Below are positions 17,042-28,976 of a stretch of DNA of 64,000 bases, piece by piece (the first letter of the stretch is position 1; each line of letters opens with the position of its first letter). The translations under genes and the position numbers were made by a program. Under the pieces are notes generated by a model. The model worked only from the letters and a program-made list of their open reading frames with translations. It was not told the DNA's origin and did not search any database. Location of the stretch: NCBI RefSeq assembly GCF_000336575.1, contig NZ_AOPO01000001.1, positions 955,937-1,019,936 on the forward strand. The letters run 5' to 3'. This DNA comes from Vreelandella titanicae BH1 (lineage in GTDB: Bacteria > Pseudomonadota > Gammaproteobacteria > Pseudomonadales > Halomonadaceae).

Positions 17042-17249
17042 AACTCGTTATTCCCACGTGGTTTAGGACGGAAAGTGAATTCCAAAAAGCCCGGTCCAGT
17101 GAGGAACTAGCCGGGGAGATTCAATTCAAGACCGGAAATTGTAGAGACTTCCTCTGCTGGGTGCAATTTTTCCTTGCATAAAAGCGTTATCACGCCTCAA
17201 CCAGCGTGCTTGATACGGAAAGAGTAGCCATTAATAAAGTCACTATTAT

Positions 17250-17540
17250 TACTAATAGGTAGTTCTAAAACTGTTGTTATTAATAGTGGGGATACTATTT
17301 GTGGATAAGTGGTTTTAAACGATATTTTTCAATTGCCTATAACAATAAAAAATCTGTGTGTAAGTCCCGTATAAGCCGTCTACAAGGTGTTGGCGAGATG
17401 TGATTAACCCGTGTGTAAGACACGTATTTAACGATTATCCCCGTCCCTCCACAAGGTTTTCCCATGGGCTCATCGCTAGTTGTCCACAGGCCAATATTGA
17501 GGGCTAAACCCGTGTGGATAACCGAGGCTTTGGGCGCTAC
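17250..17540. other. oriC: Candidate chromosomal replication origin oriC
   Basis: The 533-bp gap between rpmH and dnaA. Two perfect DnaA boxes (TTATCCACA) lie on the minus strand at 17300-17308 and 17513-17521. A one-mismatch box TTGTCCACA is at 17480-17488 (plus), and weaker TTACACAC-type sites are at 17355-17363 and 17410-17418 (minus). An AT-rich stretch around 17225-17345 could be the unwinding element. Position between rpmH and dnaA is where pseudomonad and related origins map. The extent is approximate. Confidence 0.8.
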
Positions 17541-17574
17541 AATGGTCGGCCGTTTTCAACCGATGGTGAGATGA

Positions 17575-19041
17575 GTGTCACTGACGCTTTGGCAACAGTG
17601 CCTGGACAACCTGCAGGATGAGCTGAATTCACAGCAGTTCAATACCTGGATACGCCCGCTGCAGGCAGAAGAAGGAGAGTCCAACGAGCTGCGCTTATTG
17701 GCGCCGAATCGTTTTGTGCGCGATTGGGTGAGCGATAAGTATGCCAAGCGGATTAGTGAGCTGATGCGTGAACTCGCACCGGCCAAGCCGCCAAAGGTCA
17801 GCCTGACGGTGGGTAGTCGCCGTTTGGCAGCCCAGGCCCCTCAGCATCGTGATTTAGGTAATCCTGTATCGGCTTCGCCGTCGCGGCCAGCATCGCCAGC
17901 GGTACATACGCCGCCACGCGGCGATATTGCTGATGAGCGTGAAATCGATAGGCTGTGCGATGAAGCGCCGAGTCGGCGTAATAATGAACGTCAGGTACAG
18001 GTAGAAGGCAGTCTGAAACATGGCAGCGGGCTCAATCCGAATTTTACTTTCGATACGTTCGTGGAAGGTAAGTCTAACCAGTTGGCTCGTGCTGCCTCCC
18101 GCCAGGTGTCTGAAAACCCTGGTGGCGCTTATAACCCCTTGTTTTTATACGGCGGCGTAGGCTTGGGTAAAACCCACTTAATGCATGCAGTGGGGAACGC
18201 ATTGGCAACCCGGCGTGAAAACGCCCGGGTGGTATACCTGCACTCAGAGCGGTTTGTCGCCGATATGGTTAAAGCGCTCCAGCTTAATGCGATTAATGAT
18301 TTTAAGCGTTTTTATCGCAGTGTTGATGCGTTACTTATTGATGACATTCAGTTTTTTGCTGGAAAAGAGCGCTCTCAAGAAGAGTTTTTTCATACCTTCA
18401 ATGCGTTATTAGAAGGTGGTCAGCAAATGATCCTGACCTCTGATCGCTATCCTAAAGAGATCAGTGGGGTAGAGGAGCGCCTTAAATCACGCTTTGGTTG
18501 GGGGCTTACGGTCGCGATAGAGCCGCCTGAGCTTGAAACCCGTGTGGCCATCTTGATGAAAAAGGCCGACCAGGCTAAGGTCGATTTGCCTCACGATGCG
18601 GCTTTCTTCATTGCGCAAAAAATTCGTTCCAACGTGCGCGAATTGGAAGGTGCGCTGAAAAAAGTCATTGCTGATTCGCACTTTATGGGTAAAACGATTA
18701 CCCAAGACTTTATTCGTGAGTCTCTGAAAGATCTGTTAGCGCTTCAGGATAAGCAGGTAGGGGTAGATAATATTCAGCGTACGGTCGCCGAATATTACAA
18801 GATTAAGGTGGCGGATCTGCTTTCGAAGCGCCGTTCACGCTCAGTTGCCCGCCCTCGTCAGGTGGCGATGGCGCTTGCTAAAGAGCTCACCAATCACAGC
18901 TTACCTGAGATTGGCGATGCCTTTGGCGGGCGTGACCACACAACGGTGTTGCACGCTTGCCGAAAAGTGAAATCATTGCAGGAAGAGAGCGCGGATATTC
19001 GTGAGGATTACAAGAATTTACTGCGCCTGTTGACCAGTTAA
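17575..19041 (+). CDS. dnaA: Chromosomal replication initiator DnaA
   Basis: A 488-residue AAA+ initiator. Domain I (about 1-80) starts with [16 protein letters not shown]. Domain II (about 85-150) is a proline- and serine-rich linker. Domain III holds Walker [10 protein letters not shown] (about 193-201) and Walker [10 protein letters not shown]. Domain IV has the DnaA-box signature [15 protein letters not shown]. The start is a GTG at 17575 after GGTGAGAT. A perfect DnaA box 55 bp upstream suggests autoregulation. dnaN follows after 60 bp. Confidence 0.98.
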   Translation: MSLTLWQQCLDNLQDELNSQQFNTWIRPLQAEEGESNELRLLAPNRFVRDWVSDKYAKRISELMRELAPAKPPKVSLTVGSRRLAAQAPQHRDLGNPVSASPSRPASPAVHTPPRGDIADEREIDRLCDEAPSRRNNERQVQVEGSLKHGSGLNPNFTFDTFVEGKSNQLARAASRQVSENPGGAYNPLFLYGGVGLGKTHLMHAVGNALATRRENARVVYLHSERFVADMVKALQLNAINDFKRFYRSVDALLIDDIQFFAGKERSQEEFFHTFNALLEGGQQMILTSDRYPKEISGVEERLKSRFGWGLTVAIEPPELETRVAILMKKADQAKVDLPHDAAFFIAQKIRSNVRELEGALKKVIADSHFMGKTITQDFIRESLKDLLALQDKQVGVDNIQRTVAEYYKIKVADLLSKRRSRSVARPRQVAMALAKELTNHSLPEIGDAFGGRDHTTVLHACRKVKSLQEESADIREDYKNLLRLLTS

Positions 19042-19101
19042 TCATTCCATGGGACGGGCCTGTTATACGCAGGTCTTTCAGGATATAGAACCGGAGTATT
19101 G

Positions 19102-20205
19102 ATGAAATTTTCGATTTCCCGAGAGGCGCTGCTACGTCCGCTGACTCTGGTCGCTGGTGTTGTTGAGCGCCGTCAAACGCTGCCAGTACTGTCTAATGTG
19201 CTGATTCAGGTAGAGGGTGACCAGGTGTCGCTCACCGGTACTGACTTAGAAGTCGAGCTCGTGGGCCGCACGGTGGCAAGCCAGGTCGATCAGGCGGGCT
19301 CCGCGACAGTGCCAGCGCGTAAGCTGATGGATATCTGTAAATCATTGCCCGATCAGTCCGACATTCAGCTCGCCGTTGAAGAGGGCCGCGCGGTACTACG
19401 CAGTGGCCGTTCACGTTTTACGTTGTCGACGCTCCCGGTCGCTGAATTCCCCAATATCGAAGATGCGGACGGCAGCCAGGAGATTAGCGTACCCCGCGGT
19501 ACCCTAAAGCACCTGATAGAAGCGACCTCGTTTGCCATGGCGCAGCAGGATGTGCGGTACTACCTCAACGGTATGCTGCTGGAAATTCAAAGCAATTTGC
19601 TTCGCACGGTCGCTACTGACGGGCACCGTTTGGCGATGTGCTCGCGGCCAATCGAGGTCTCTGTGAGCCAGTCTCAAAAGTTGATTGTGCCCCGGAAGGG
19701 GATTTTAGAGCTGTCGCGCTTGCTAGACGATAGCGATGAGCCTGTCAGCTTAACGCTTGGCTCCAGCCATGTGCGTGCTCATACAGGCGACTTTACCTTC
19801 ACCTCCAAGTTAATCGACGGTAAATTTCCTGACTATGAGCGTGTCGTGCCGCGCAATGGCGATAAAGTATTGATTGCCGAGCGTGCGGAGCTTCGCCAAG
19901 TACTTTCACGTACTGCTATCCTCTCTAATGAGAAGTACCGTGGAGTGCGCCTTTATCTTGAAGAGAACAACCTTAAGGTAATGGCCAACAACCCCGAGCA
20001 GGAGGAAGCGGAGGAGAATATCGCCGTTGAGTATAACGGCGGGGCAATGGAAGTTGGTTTTAACGTCGGCTATTTAGTTGATGTACTAACAGTGCTAAAT
20101 GAAGATCGCGTGCAGATTACCCTGGCCGATCCCAATAGTAGCGCGCTGCTGGAAGAGCCCGGCGGCGGTGATGCGCTTTATGTCGTTATGCCGATGCGCC
20201 TGTAA
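19102..20205 (+). CDS. dnaN: DNA polymerase III beta sliding clamp
   Basis: A 367-residue ring clamp with three similar domains of about 120 residues. The N-terminus MKFSISREALLRPLTLVAGV and C-terminus ending in YVVMPMRL are typical; the latter forms part of the peptide-binding pocket. The ATG at 19102 follows CCGGAG; an in-frame TTG one codon upstream is ignored. It is the second gene of the dnaA operon. A strong hairpin lies between it and recF. Confidence 0.98.
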   Translation: MKFSISREALLRPLTLVAGVVERRQTLPVLSNVLIQVEGDQVSLTGTDLEVELVGRTVASQVDQAGSATVPARKLMDICKSLPDQSDIQLAVEEGRAVLRSGRSRFTLSTLPVAEFPNIEDADGSQEISVPRGTLKHLIEATSFAMAQQDVRYYLNGMLLEIQSNLLRTVATDGHRLAMCSRPIEVSVSQSQKLIVPRKGILELSRLLDDSDEPVSLTLGSSHVRAHTGDFTFTSKLIDGKFPDYERVVPRNGDKVLIAERAELRQVLSRTAILSNEKYRGVRLYLEENNLKVMANNPEQEEAEENIAVEYNGGAMEVGFNVGYLVDVLTVLNEDRVQITLADPNSSALLEEPGGGDALYVVMPMRL

Positions 20206-20243
20206 ACGCTTTGGGCGGGTAACAGCAATACGTAAGCAAGCTA

Positions 20244-20281
20244 CGTTAGCGGCGCTTCTGGTAGCAGAAGCGCCGCTAACG
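20244..20281 (+). repeat. Perfect 17-bp inverted repeat between dnaN and recF
   Basis: CGTTAGCGGCGCTTCTG (20244-20260) and its exact reverse complement (20265-20281) flank a GTAG loop. A T-run (CCCTTTTTT) follows only some 14 bases later, so it is not a textbook terminator; an attenuator, an RNA-stability hairpin or a mobile palindromic element are alternatives. Confidence 0.8.
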
Positions 20282-20330
20282 CGTTGGAATACTCCCTTTT
20301 TTCGAGGATATTTTAAGTGGTGATAATAGG

Positions 20331-21434
20331 ATGAGCCTGACACTGCTTAATTTCCACGCTTTGCGCAATCTCAGACCGGTTGAGATGACGCCCTCTTCGC
20401 ATATCAACGTCATTAGCGGTGCTAATGGCAGCGGTAAAACCAGTCTGTTGGAGGGGGTACATATTCTTGGCATGGGCCGCTCTTTTCGTACTCGCCAGTT
20501 AAAAAACGCGATCCAAACAGATGAGCCGTATATGACGCTGTACGGGCGTTTAAGTGGTGAGCCTGAGGTTACCCTTGGTGTGCGTCGTTTAAGAGCTCAG
20601 CGGGAGCTGGAGCTTCGTTTAAAGGGAGATAAAAACGCTCGGTTGGCGGAACTGGTAGAGGCTATGCCGCTTCAATTAATTAACCCAGATGCTTTTCGAT
20701 TGCTTGAAGGTTCTCCAGCCGGACGTCGTGAGTTTCTCGACTGGGGCGTGTTTCACGTGAAACATGACTTTTTAGCAATCTGGAAGCGCACCCGGCGTGC
20801 GTTGAAACATCGGAATGCACTGCTCAGGCGTGGTAGAATACTACCTCAGGAAATGGCGGTGTGGGAGCATGAACTAGCCCTTTGGGGTGAACAGATGGAC
20901 TCGTTACGCCGTGCTTGGTTTAGTGACTTTTTGCCTGTCTTTGAAGAGACACTTAAGGTGTTGCTTCCCTTGCCGGGATTATCGCTTCACTACGCCAGAG
21001 GTTGGGATAAAGAGCGAACTCTTGCGACTGTGTTACACGATAGTCGGCCAACTGATCAGCAGATGGGGTTTACTCAGCAAGGTCCGCAGCGCGCTGACTT
21101 ACGTATCAGGATAAACAAACAGCCTGCTGTAGAAGTGCTTTCCAGAGGCCAGCAAAAGTTAGTGGTGAGTGCATTAAAGCTTGCCCAAGGGCGGTTTCTG
21201 GAAAGAACAGCACAGCGGCACTGTATTTATCTTATCGATGATTTGCCCGCAGAACTTGACGAGCAAAACCGTTACCAGTTTTGTGGTTTACTCGAAGATA
21301 TGCAGTGCCAAGCATTTATTACCAGTGTCGAACCTTCTGCATTGAAGAATGCCTGGCGAACTGATACCCCCGTAAATATGTTTCACGTGAAACATTGCAA
21401 GGAGGGGTTTAGTGGTTTAGAGAAAGTCAGCTAG
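20331..21434 (+). CDS. recF: DNA replication/repair ATPase RecF
   Basis: A 367-residue SMC-like ATPase that loads RecA at gaps. Walker A is SGANGSGKTSLLEG near residue 30; the signature motif is LSRGQQKLVV and Walker B is YLIDDLPAELD. The ATG at 20331 follows AGG and a weak ribosome binding site. Two parS sites lie within the gene, both read in the same frame as FHVKH: one in the middle (DWGVFHVKHDF) and one near the C-terminus (NMFHVKHCKEG). The last 20 or so residues seem to be an extension shaped by the second site. Confidence 0.96.
   Translation: MSLTLLNFHALRNLRPVEMTPSSHINVISGANGSGKTSLLEGVHILGMGRSFRTRQLKNAIQTDEPYMTLYGRLSGEPEVTLGVRRLRAQRELELRLKGDKNARLAELVEAMPLQLINPDAFRLLEGSPAGRREFLDWGVFHVKHDFLAIWKRTRRALKHRNALLRRGRILPQEMAVWEHELALWGEQMDSLRRAWFSDFLPVFEETLKVLLPLPGLSLHYARGWDKERTLATVLHDSRPTDQQMGFTQQGPQRADLRIRINKQPAVEVLSRGQQKLVVSALKLAQGRFLERTAQRHCIYLIDDLPAELDEQNRYQFCGLLEDMQCQAFITSVEPSALKNAWRTDTPVNMFHVKHCKEGFSGLEKVS
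20749..20764. other. parS: parS site 1 (inside recF)
   Basis: A perfect 16-bp palindrome TGTTTCACGTGAAACA, the ParB binding site that organises the origin region. It lies within the recF coding sequence and encodes VFHVKH. Confidence 0.92.
21379..21394. other. parS: parS site 2 (3' end of recF)
   Basis: A second perfect TGTTTCACGTGAAACA, near the end of recF, read in the same frame as MFHVKH. It is 630 bp from site 1. Confidence 0.92.
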
Positions 21435-23912
<2,478 letters not shown>

Positions 23913-23933
23913 GGTGGATTGCATTCGTTAAGA

Positions 23934-23949
23934 TGTTTCACGTGAAACA
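23934..23949. other. parS: parS site 3 (after gyrB)
   Basis: A perfect TGTTTCACGTGAAACA in the gap between the gyrB stop and its terminator. Confidence 0.92.
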
Positions 23950-23998
23950 CTGCTTTAACGATCCTTAGCCTCAATATGGTTTAATGCCACTATGATAG

Positions 23999-24032
23999 GC
24001 GTCGCTATGAATTTCATAGCGACGCTTTTTTT
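23999..24032 (+). terminator. Rho-independent terminator after gyrB
   Basis: A 12-bp stem GCGTCGCTATGA / TCATAGCGACGC with a 3-nt loop, followed by seven T. It is the end of the dnaA-dnaN-recF-gyrB unit. The remaining 130 bp to the gmhB stop shows no further gene. Confidence 0.93.
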
Positions 24033-24168
24033 ATTCATAGATAGATTGACAGGATCAGGATACGTGTAGCAGAAGCAGAAGAGGGTAGTTAGTTTCAGCC
24101 AAATTTCTCATGCAACAGTTACTCATGCAACGCAGAGCGATCATGACTACCAGCTCGGTGTCGCTTAG

Positions 24169-24717
24169 TTATTTAATGAGCCATTCAACAAATTGCGCTA
24201 AATCATCGAAGATATCGCTCTTTTCAAGACCAGCGCCTGCTTGCTCCGTTTTACTTCCCTTTCCAGTTCTGACCAGCGTTGTTTCGCAACCTACGGCTTC
24301 GCCCGCCTGGAGATCGCGAAGGCTATCACCGACCATCCAGCTTCCCGTTAAACTTTCTAGCCCCAGGATCTGCTGGATCTGTATTAGCATTCCTGGCAAT
24401 GGTTTACGGCATTGGCAATTATCATTTGGCCCATGGGGGCAGTAAGCAATATGAGCAATATGCCCGCCTTCCGCTTCTACTAACGAAATTAAGTGTTCAT
24501 GCATCGTATGGAGGGTTGCTTCATCATAATAGCCTCGGGCAATCCCGGATTGATTCGTTGCGACGGCAACGGTGTATCCCGCGCGGGTGAGGCGGGCAAT
24601 GGCAGTGATTGAAGAGGGGTAGGGTACCCACTCCTCGAGAGATTTGATGTAGTTATCAGAGTCATGGTTGATGACGCCGTCTCGATCCAGGATGACAAGG
24701 TTATCGGCACTTAGCAT
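24169..24717 (-). CDS. gmhB: D-glycero-beta-D-manno-heptose-1,7-bisphosphate 7-phosphatase
   Basis: A 182-residue HAD phosphatase in the ADP-heptose pathway. The HAD nucleophile motif is ILDRDGVINHDS near residue 11, motif II is ATNQSG, and a zinc-type cysteine/histidine set appears as YCPHGPNDNCQCRKPLPGM. The length fits GmhB. The next pathway enzymes, hldE and hldD, are also in this window, but gmhA is not. It lies downstream of glyS with parS site 4 between them. Small HAD relatives such as histidinol phosphatase are less likely because of the Cys/His cluster pattern and the heptose neighbourhood. Confidence 0.9.
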   Translation of the reverse strand: MLSADNLVILDRDGVINHDSDNYIKSLEEWVPYPSSITAIARLTRAGYTVAVATNQSGIARGYYDEATLHTMHEHLISLVEAEGGHIAHIAYCPHGPNDNCQCRKPLPGMLIQIQQILGLESLTGSWMVGDSLRDLQAGEAVGCETTLVRTGKGSKTEQAGAGLEKSDIFDDLAQFVEWLIK

Positions 24718-24796
24718 AGTGATCCTATTGGTACGGTTGTCGGCGATACTTTCTGCCCGCGAGATTTAAGACTATTTTACCCCGATCTAACAAAGA

Positions 24797-24812
24797 TGTT
24801 TCACGTGAAACA
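24797..24812. other. parS: parS site 4 (between gmhB and glyS)
   Basis: A perfect TGTTTCACGTGAAACA, the fourth within 4.1 kb, in the short gap upstream of gmhB. Confidence 0.92.
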
Positions 24813-24828
24813 CGTACTCCCCAAACAA

Positions 24829-24859
24829 TAAAAAAAGCCCAGCCGTTAGGGCTGGGCTT
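24829..24859 (-). terminator. Terminator after glyS
   Basis: A 10-bp stem AAGCCCAGCC / GGCTGGGCTT with a 5-nt loop, preceded on the plus strand by a long A-run that gives the U-run for the minus-strand glyQS transcript. Confidence 0.9.
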
Positions 24860-24884
24860 GGATTTGCGATCCATTAGTCGACGA

Positions 24885-26951
24885 CTACTGAGGGAGCAGC
24901 GAAATATCGGCGACTTCTAAAAACAGCGCTTGAAGGCTTGCAAGAAGCGCTAACCGATTACGCTGAATAGCCGGGTCATCCGCCATCACCATTACTTGGT
25001 CAAAGAAGGCATCCACTGGATCTCGCAGTGTGGCAAGTGCGTCGAGTGCACGCTGGTAGTCACCCGCAGCAAATAGGGGTGCCACCTGTGCTTGGCTACC
25101 TGTCACAGCGTCGAACAGTGCCCGCTCGGCATCTTCCTGCAGCAAGTGTTGATCGACCTGTGTGCTGCCGTCATGCTCCTGCTTGCTTAAAATATTCGAA
25201 ACGCGCTTGTTAGCCGCCGCCAGCGCTGTGGCTTCGTCACGCTGGGCAAAGGCCTTCACAGCGCGCAGGCGGCGAGCGAAGTCGAGCGGGTTTGTGACTG
25301 GGCGCGCACGAACAGCAAGGTACATTTCTGCGCTGATGCCTTCATCCTGGCCCCAGGCGCGGAAGCGATCCAACATGTACGTCAGCACGTCCTCAACCAG
25401 CCCGTCAGCTTTGGGGAGGCCCGGGTGCTGCTCAGAGGCAACCGTAAGCAGCTCGCGCAGGTCAAGATCCAGCTCGCCTTTGACCAGAATGTTAAGCACG
25501 CCAATCGAAGCACGACGTAAAGCGAAAGGATCTTTCGCACCGGTTGGGCGTTGGCCTATCCCGAAGATGCCTACCAGGGTATCCAGTCGATCCGCCAGGG
25601 CTAATGCCTTGCCTGTAGCACTTTGGGGAATCGCATCAGTAGCAAAGCGGGGCAGGTACTGCTCTTCAAGGGCTTGGGCAACCTCCGCGGGTTCGCCATC
25701 TTGCTGCGCATAGTAGCGTCCCATAATGCCCTGAAGTTCAGGGAATTCGAGCACCATCTCCGTCACAAGGTCGCACTTGGCGAATGCCACGGCGCGCTGA
25801 GCGTGAGCCACGTCGCCATTGATACGTTCGGCAATAAATGTCGCAATAACCGAACTGCGGCGAGCTTTATCCGCCAGGGTGCCTAGCTGCTGCTGGAATA
25901 CCACGCTCTCTAACTGTGGGATGCGTGACGCTAATGTGTACTTGCGATCGGTGTCGTAGAAAAACGCTGCATCGGCTAAGCGCGGACGAATGACTTTCTC
26001 GTTACCGGCAATGACCTGGTCGGGGTCAGCGCTGTCGATATTGGCAATGGTGATAAATAGCGGTTTCAGCTTGCCAGCGTCGTCCAACAGGTGAAAATAT
26101 TTCTGGTTAGCCTTCATCGAAGAGATCAAGCACTCGGCGGGCACTTCCAGAAAGCGCTCATCAAAGCTCCCGGTAAGGGCGACTGGCCATTCCACCAAGC
26201 CGCTCACTTCTACCAGAAGCTCTTCGTCGATAACCGCATTGGCCTCCTGCACTTCGGCCTCTGCTAATACCTGTTCGCGGATGCGCTCGCGGCGTTGCTC
26301 ACGATCCACCAGTACATAGGCATTTTCCAGCGTAGCCACATACTCATCAGCGTGCGCCAACTGAATGGCATCAGGGGCGTGGAAGCGGTGACCGTAGGTC
26401 GTGCAGCTAGCCTCTAGGCCAAGTGCCTCGGCGGCCACTACGTCGCTACCGTAAATGGCTACCAGCCAATGAACGGGACGGGAAAACTCAACCCGTGAAG
26501 CGCCCCAGCGCATGTTTTTAGGCACAGGGAGGGTGCTGATTGATTTGCGGATAATCTCAGGCAGCAGCGCTTGAATAGATTCTCCCTGCTGCTGCTCACG
26601 AAAACCTAACCAAGTACCTTTATCGGTTTCTAAATGAATCAGCTCGTCGACGCTTACACCGCAAGAGCGGGCAAAGCCTTCCGCGGCTTTAGTGGCAACG
26701 CCATCCTTAAAGGCAGCCGCCAGCGCTGGGCCACGGCGCTCAACGTCACGATCAGGCTGTTTGTCGGCCAGTTCATGCACCTGTACCGCTAAACGCCGTG
26801 GTGTCGCAAAAGCGGTAACGTTGGTGAAGGGAACATCGGCTTCTTGCAGGCCTTTCTCGATGCTCGCGGCGAACGCATCGGAAAGAGCGTCCAGGGCCGT
26901 GGGCGGCAGCTCTTCTGCACCTAGTTCTAGTAAAAGCGTATTAACAGCCAT
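24885..26951 (-). CDS. glyS: Glycine-tRNA ligase beta subunit
   Basis: A 688-residue beta subunit of the bacterial alpha2beta2 glycyl-tRNA synthetase. It begins VNTLLLELGAEELPPTAL, has the HD-type KCDLVTEMVLEFPELQGIMGRYYA segment, and ends with an anticodon-binding domain (KRVSNILSKQ onward). It is full length. Its ATG overlaps the glyQ stop by one base (TAATG), so the two subunits are translated in step. It ends before a strong terminator. Confidence 0.97.
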   Translation of the reverse strand: MAVNTLLLELGAEELPPTALDALSDAFAASIEKGLQEADVPFTNVTAFATPRRLAVQVHELADKQPDRDVERRGPALAAAFKDGVATKAAEGFARSCGVSVDELIHLETDKGTWLGFREQQQGESIQALLPEIIRKSISTLPVPKNMRWGASRVEFSRPVHWLVAIYGSDVVAAEALGLEASCTTYGHRFHAPDAIQLAHADEYVATLENAYVLVDREQRRERIREQVLAEAEVQEANAVIDEELLVEVSGLVEWPVALTGSFDERFLEVPAECLISSMKANQKYFHLLDDAGKLKPLFITIANIDSADPDQVIAGNEKVIRPRLADAAFFYDTDRKYTLASRIPQLESVVFQQQLGTLADKARRSSVIATFIAERINGDVAHAQRAVAFAKCDLVTEMVLEFPELQGIMGRYYAQQDGEPAEVAQALEEQYLPRFATDAIPQSATGKALALADRLDTLVGIFGIGQRPTGAKDPFALRRASIGVLNILVKGELDLDLRELLTVASEQHPGLPKADGLVEDVLTYMLDRFRAWGQDEGISAEMYLAVRARPVTNPLDFARRLRAVKAFAQRDEATALAAANKRVSNILSKQEHDGSTQVDQHLLQEDAERALFDAVTGSQAQVAPLFAAGDYQRALDALATLRDPVDAFFDQVMVMADDPAIQRNRLALLASLQALFLEVADISLLPQ

Positions 26952-27910
26952 TAGTCGTCTCCCTGATCGGCGAGTAGTTCGCGGCGAAGTATTTCTGGCG
27001 CCATGGGGAAACCTTCGGCCTTACGCGACTCAAAGTAAGCAGTGGCGACATCCCGGGCCATAGTGCGAACGCGCAGGATAAAGCGCTGACGCTCGGTGAC
27101 CGAGATAGCGTGACGGGCATCTAATAGGTTGAACGTGTGTGATGCCTTCAGGACTTGTTCGTAGGCCGGCAGCGGCAGGCTGGCAGCGAGCAGCTTGCTG
27201 CACTCTTTTTCCTGATGGTCAAAGTTAGCAAATAGCTGATCGACATCGGCATGTTCGAAATTGTAGGCGGACTGTTCGCGCTCGTTTTGCAGATAGACAT
27301 CGCCATAAGTCACTTTGCTGCCATCGGGGGCAATGGCCCAGACGAGGTCATACACACTGTCGACGTCCTGCAGGTACATGGCGATGCGCTCAAGCCCATA
27401 GGTCAGTTCGCCGGTGACCGGATAGCATTCGATGCCACCGGCCTGCTGAAAGTAGGTAAACTGGGTCACTTCCATGCCGTTTAACCAGATTTCCCAGCCC
27501 AGGCCCCAGGCGCCCAAAGTAGGAGATTCCCAGTTATCTTCGACAAAGCGCACATCGTGAACCAGCGGATCAAGACCCAGGCGTTTGAGTGAGCCCAGGT
27601 AGAGATCCTGCAAGTTGCTTGGCGATGGCTTCATCACCACCTGGAATTGGTAGTAGTGCTGAAGGCGGTTAGGGTTCTCGCCATAGCGGCCGTCAGTAGG
27701 GCGGCGGGAAGGCTGTACATAGGCAGCATTCCAGGTTTCGGGACCAATCGCCCGCAGGAAGGTAGCGGGGTGGAAGGTGCCCGCGCCGACTTCCATATCG
27801 AGCGGCTGAAGGATGACACAACCCTGTTCTGCCCAGTACTGCTGCAGAGCAAGGATCAAGCCTTGAAAGGTCGACACATCGGGTGTCGATTGGTTTGTCG
27901 AGACACTCAT
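26951..27910 (-). CDS. glyQ: Glycine-tRNA ligase alpha subunit
   Basis: A catalytic class II synthetase subunit of about 319 residues. The [16 protein letters not shown] start, [14 protein letters not shown] and the [20 protein letters not shown] block are nearly invariant in the family. I use the ATG at 27910, which gives an N-terminus of family length; an in-frame ATG at 27940 would add ten residues and neither has a good ribosome binding site. It is divergent from hldD. glyQS is a housekeeping insert within an otherwise lipopolysaccharide-rich stretch. Confidence 0.96.
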   Translation of the reverse strand: MSVSTNQSTPDVSTFQGLILALQQYWAEQGCVILQPLDMEVGAGTFHPATFLRAIGPETWNAAYVQPSRRPTDGRYGENPNRLQHYYQFQVVMKPSPSNLQDLYLGSLKRLGLDPLVHDVRFVEDNWESPTLGAWGLGWEIWLNGMEVTQFTYFQQAGGIECYPVTGELTYGLERIAMYLQDVDSVYDLVWAIAPDGSKVTYGDVYLQNEREQSAYNFEHADVDQLFANFDHQEKECSKLLAASLPLPAYEQVLKASHTFNLLDARHAISVTERQRFILRVRTMARDVATAYFESRKAEGFPMAPEILRRELLADQGDD

Positions 27911-28019
27911 CGCGGAAAGCACCGTTGGCCATGAATTCATAAGGCGTCAAGTATACAATCCTAGGCAGATGGGTTATAGGCACGTATGCCAACAAGCTGC
28001 TTTAGGTAAGGAGAACAGT

Positions 28020-28976
28020 ATGATTGTGGTAACAGGCGGTGCCGGTTTTATCGGGGCCAACATAGTTAAAGCATTGAACGCCCGCGGTCGAAACGATGTG
28101 ATGGTCGTTGACGATCTACGCGATGGTACCAAATTCGTCAATTTAGCCGACTGCACGCTGGCTGATTATCTCGATAAAGATGATTTCCTCGCCAGGGTAA
28201 AAGCTGCCCTGCGCGGTGAAAGCGTCGAGCTACCTAAAATCGATGCTATTTTCCATGAAGGCGCCTGCTCGGATACTACCGAATGGGATGGCCACTACAT
28301 GATGGAGAATAACTTCGAGTACTCCAAAGTGCTGCTTAATTACTGCGAGCAGCAGAGTATTCCTTTTTTATACGCCTCGTCAGCCGCCACCTATGGCGGC
28401 AGCGAGGTATTTAAAGAGGTACCCGAATGCGAAAAGCCGCTTAACGTTTACGGCTATTCCAAGCTGCTGTTTGATCAGCACGTGCGTTCGCGCTGGAGCG
28501 AGTTAACCACTCAAGTAGTGGGCTTTCGTTACTTTAATGTCTATGGCCCCCGTGAACAGCACAAGGGCAAAATGGCCAGTGTGGCCTATCACAACCACTT
28601 GCAAATTCGTAATGGTGAAACGCTCAAGCTGTTTGGCGGCTATGACGGCTACGAGGCAGGCATGCAGAGTCGTGACTTTGTTTATGTGGGCGATGTAGTC
28701 GATGTGAATCTTTGGTTTTTGGATCATCCTGACAAGTCAGGAATCTTCAATCTTGGCACTGGTCGGGCTGAACCTTTTAAAGCCATTGGCGAGGCGGTTA
28801 TCGACTTTTACGGTAAAGGTGAGATCGACTACATTGCCTTCCCCGAAGAACTCAAAGGACGCTATCAGAGCTATACCCGAGCTGACATTGGTCAGCTACG
28901 TGAGAGCGGCTGCGATGTTGAGTTTAAAACCGTTGCTCAAGGGGTGAAGGCCTACTTGGGGTGGTTAAATGGCTAA
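28020..28976 (+). CDS. hldD: ADP-L-glycero-D-manno-heptose 6-epimerase
   Basis: A 318-residue short-chain dehydrogenase-type epimerase that produces ADP-L,D-heptose for the lipopolysaccharide inner core. The Rossmann motif [10 protein letters not shown] is at the N-terminus, and the catalytic YGYSK (tyrosine and lysine three apart) and [10 protein letters not shown] follow. The ATG at 28020 has TAAGGAGAACAGT upstream, which decides the start over longer in-frame options. It overlaps waaF by eight bases. Confidence 0.95.
   Translation: MIVVTGGAGFIGANIVKALNARGRNDVMVVDDLRDGTKFVNLADCTLADYLDKDDFLARVKAALRGESVELPKIDAIFHEGACSDTTEWDGHYMMENNFEYSKVLLNYCEQQSIPFLYASSAATYGGSEVFKEVPECEKPLNVYGYSKLLFDQHVRSRWSELTTQVVGFRYFNVYGPREQHKGKMASVAYHNHLQIRNGETLKLFGGYDGYEAGMQSRDFVYVGDVVDVNLWFLDHPDKSGIFNLGTGRAEPFKAIGEAVIDFYGKGEIDYIAFPEELKGRYQSYTRADIGQLRESGCDVEFKTVAQGVKAYLGWLNG

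Noticed and set aside
17434..17443. TTATCCCCG considered as a DnaA box
   Set aside because: Two mismatches to the consensus at conserved positions.
25162..25713. Plus-strand open frame of 183 codons inside glyS
   Set aside because: Antisense shadow of a conserved gene; Ser/Arg-rich, low-complexity product with no family resemblance.
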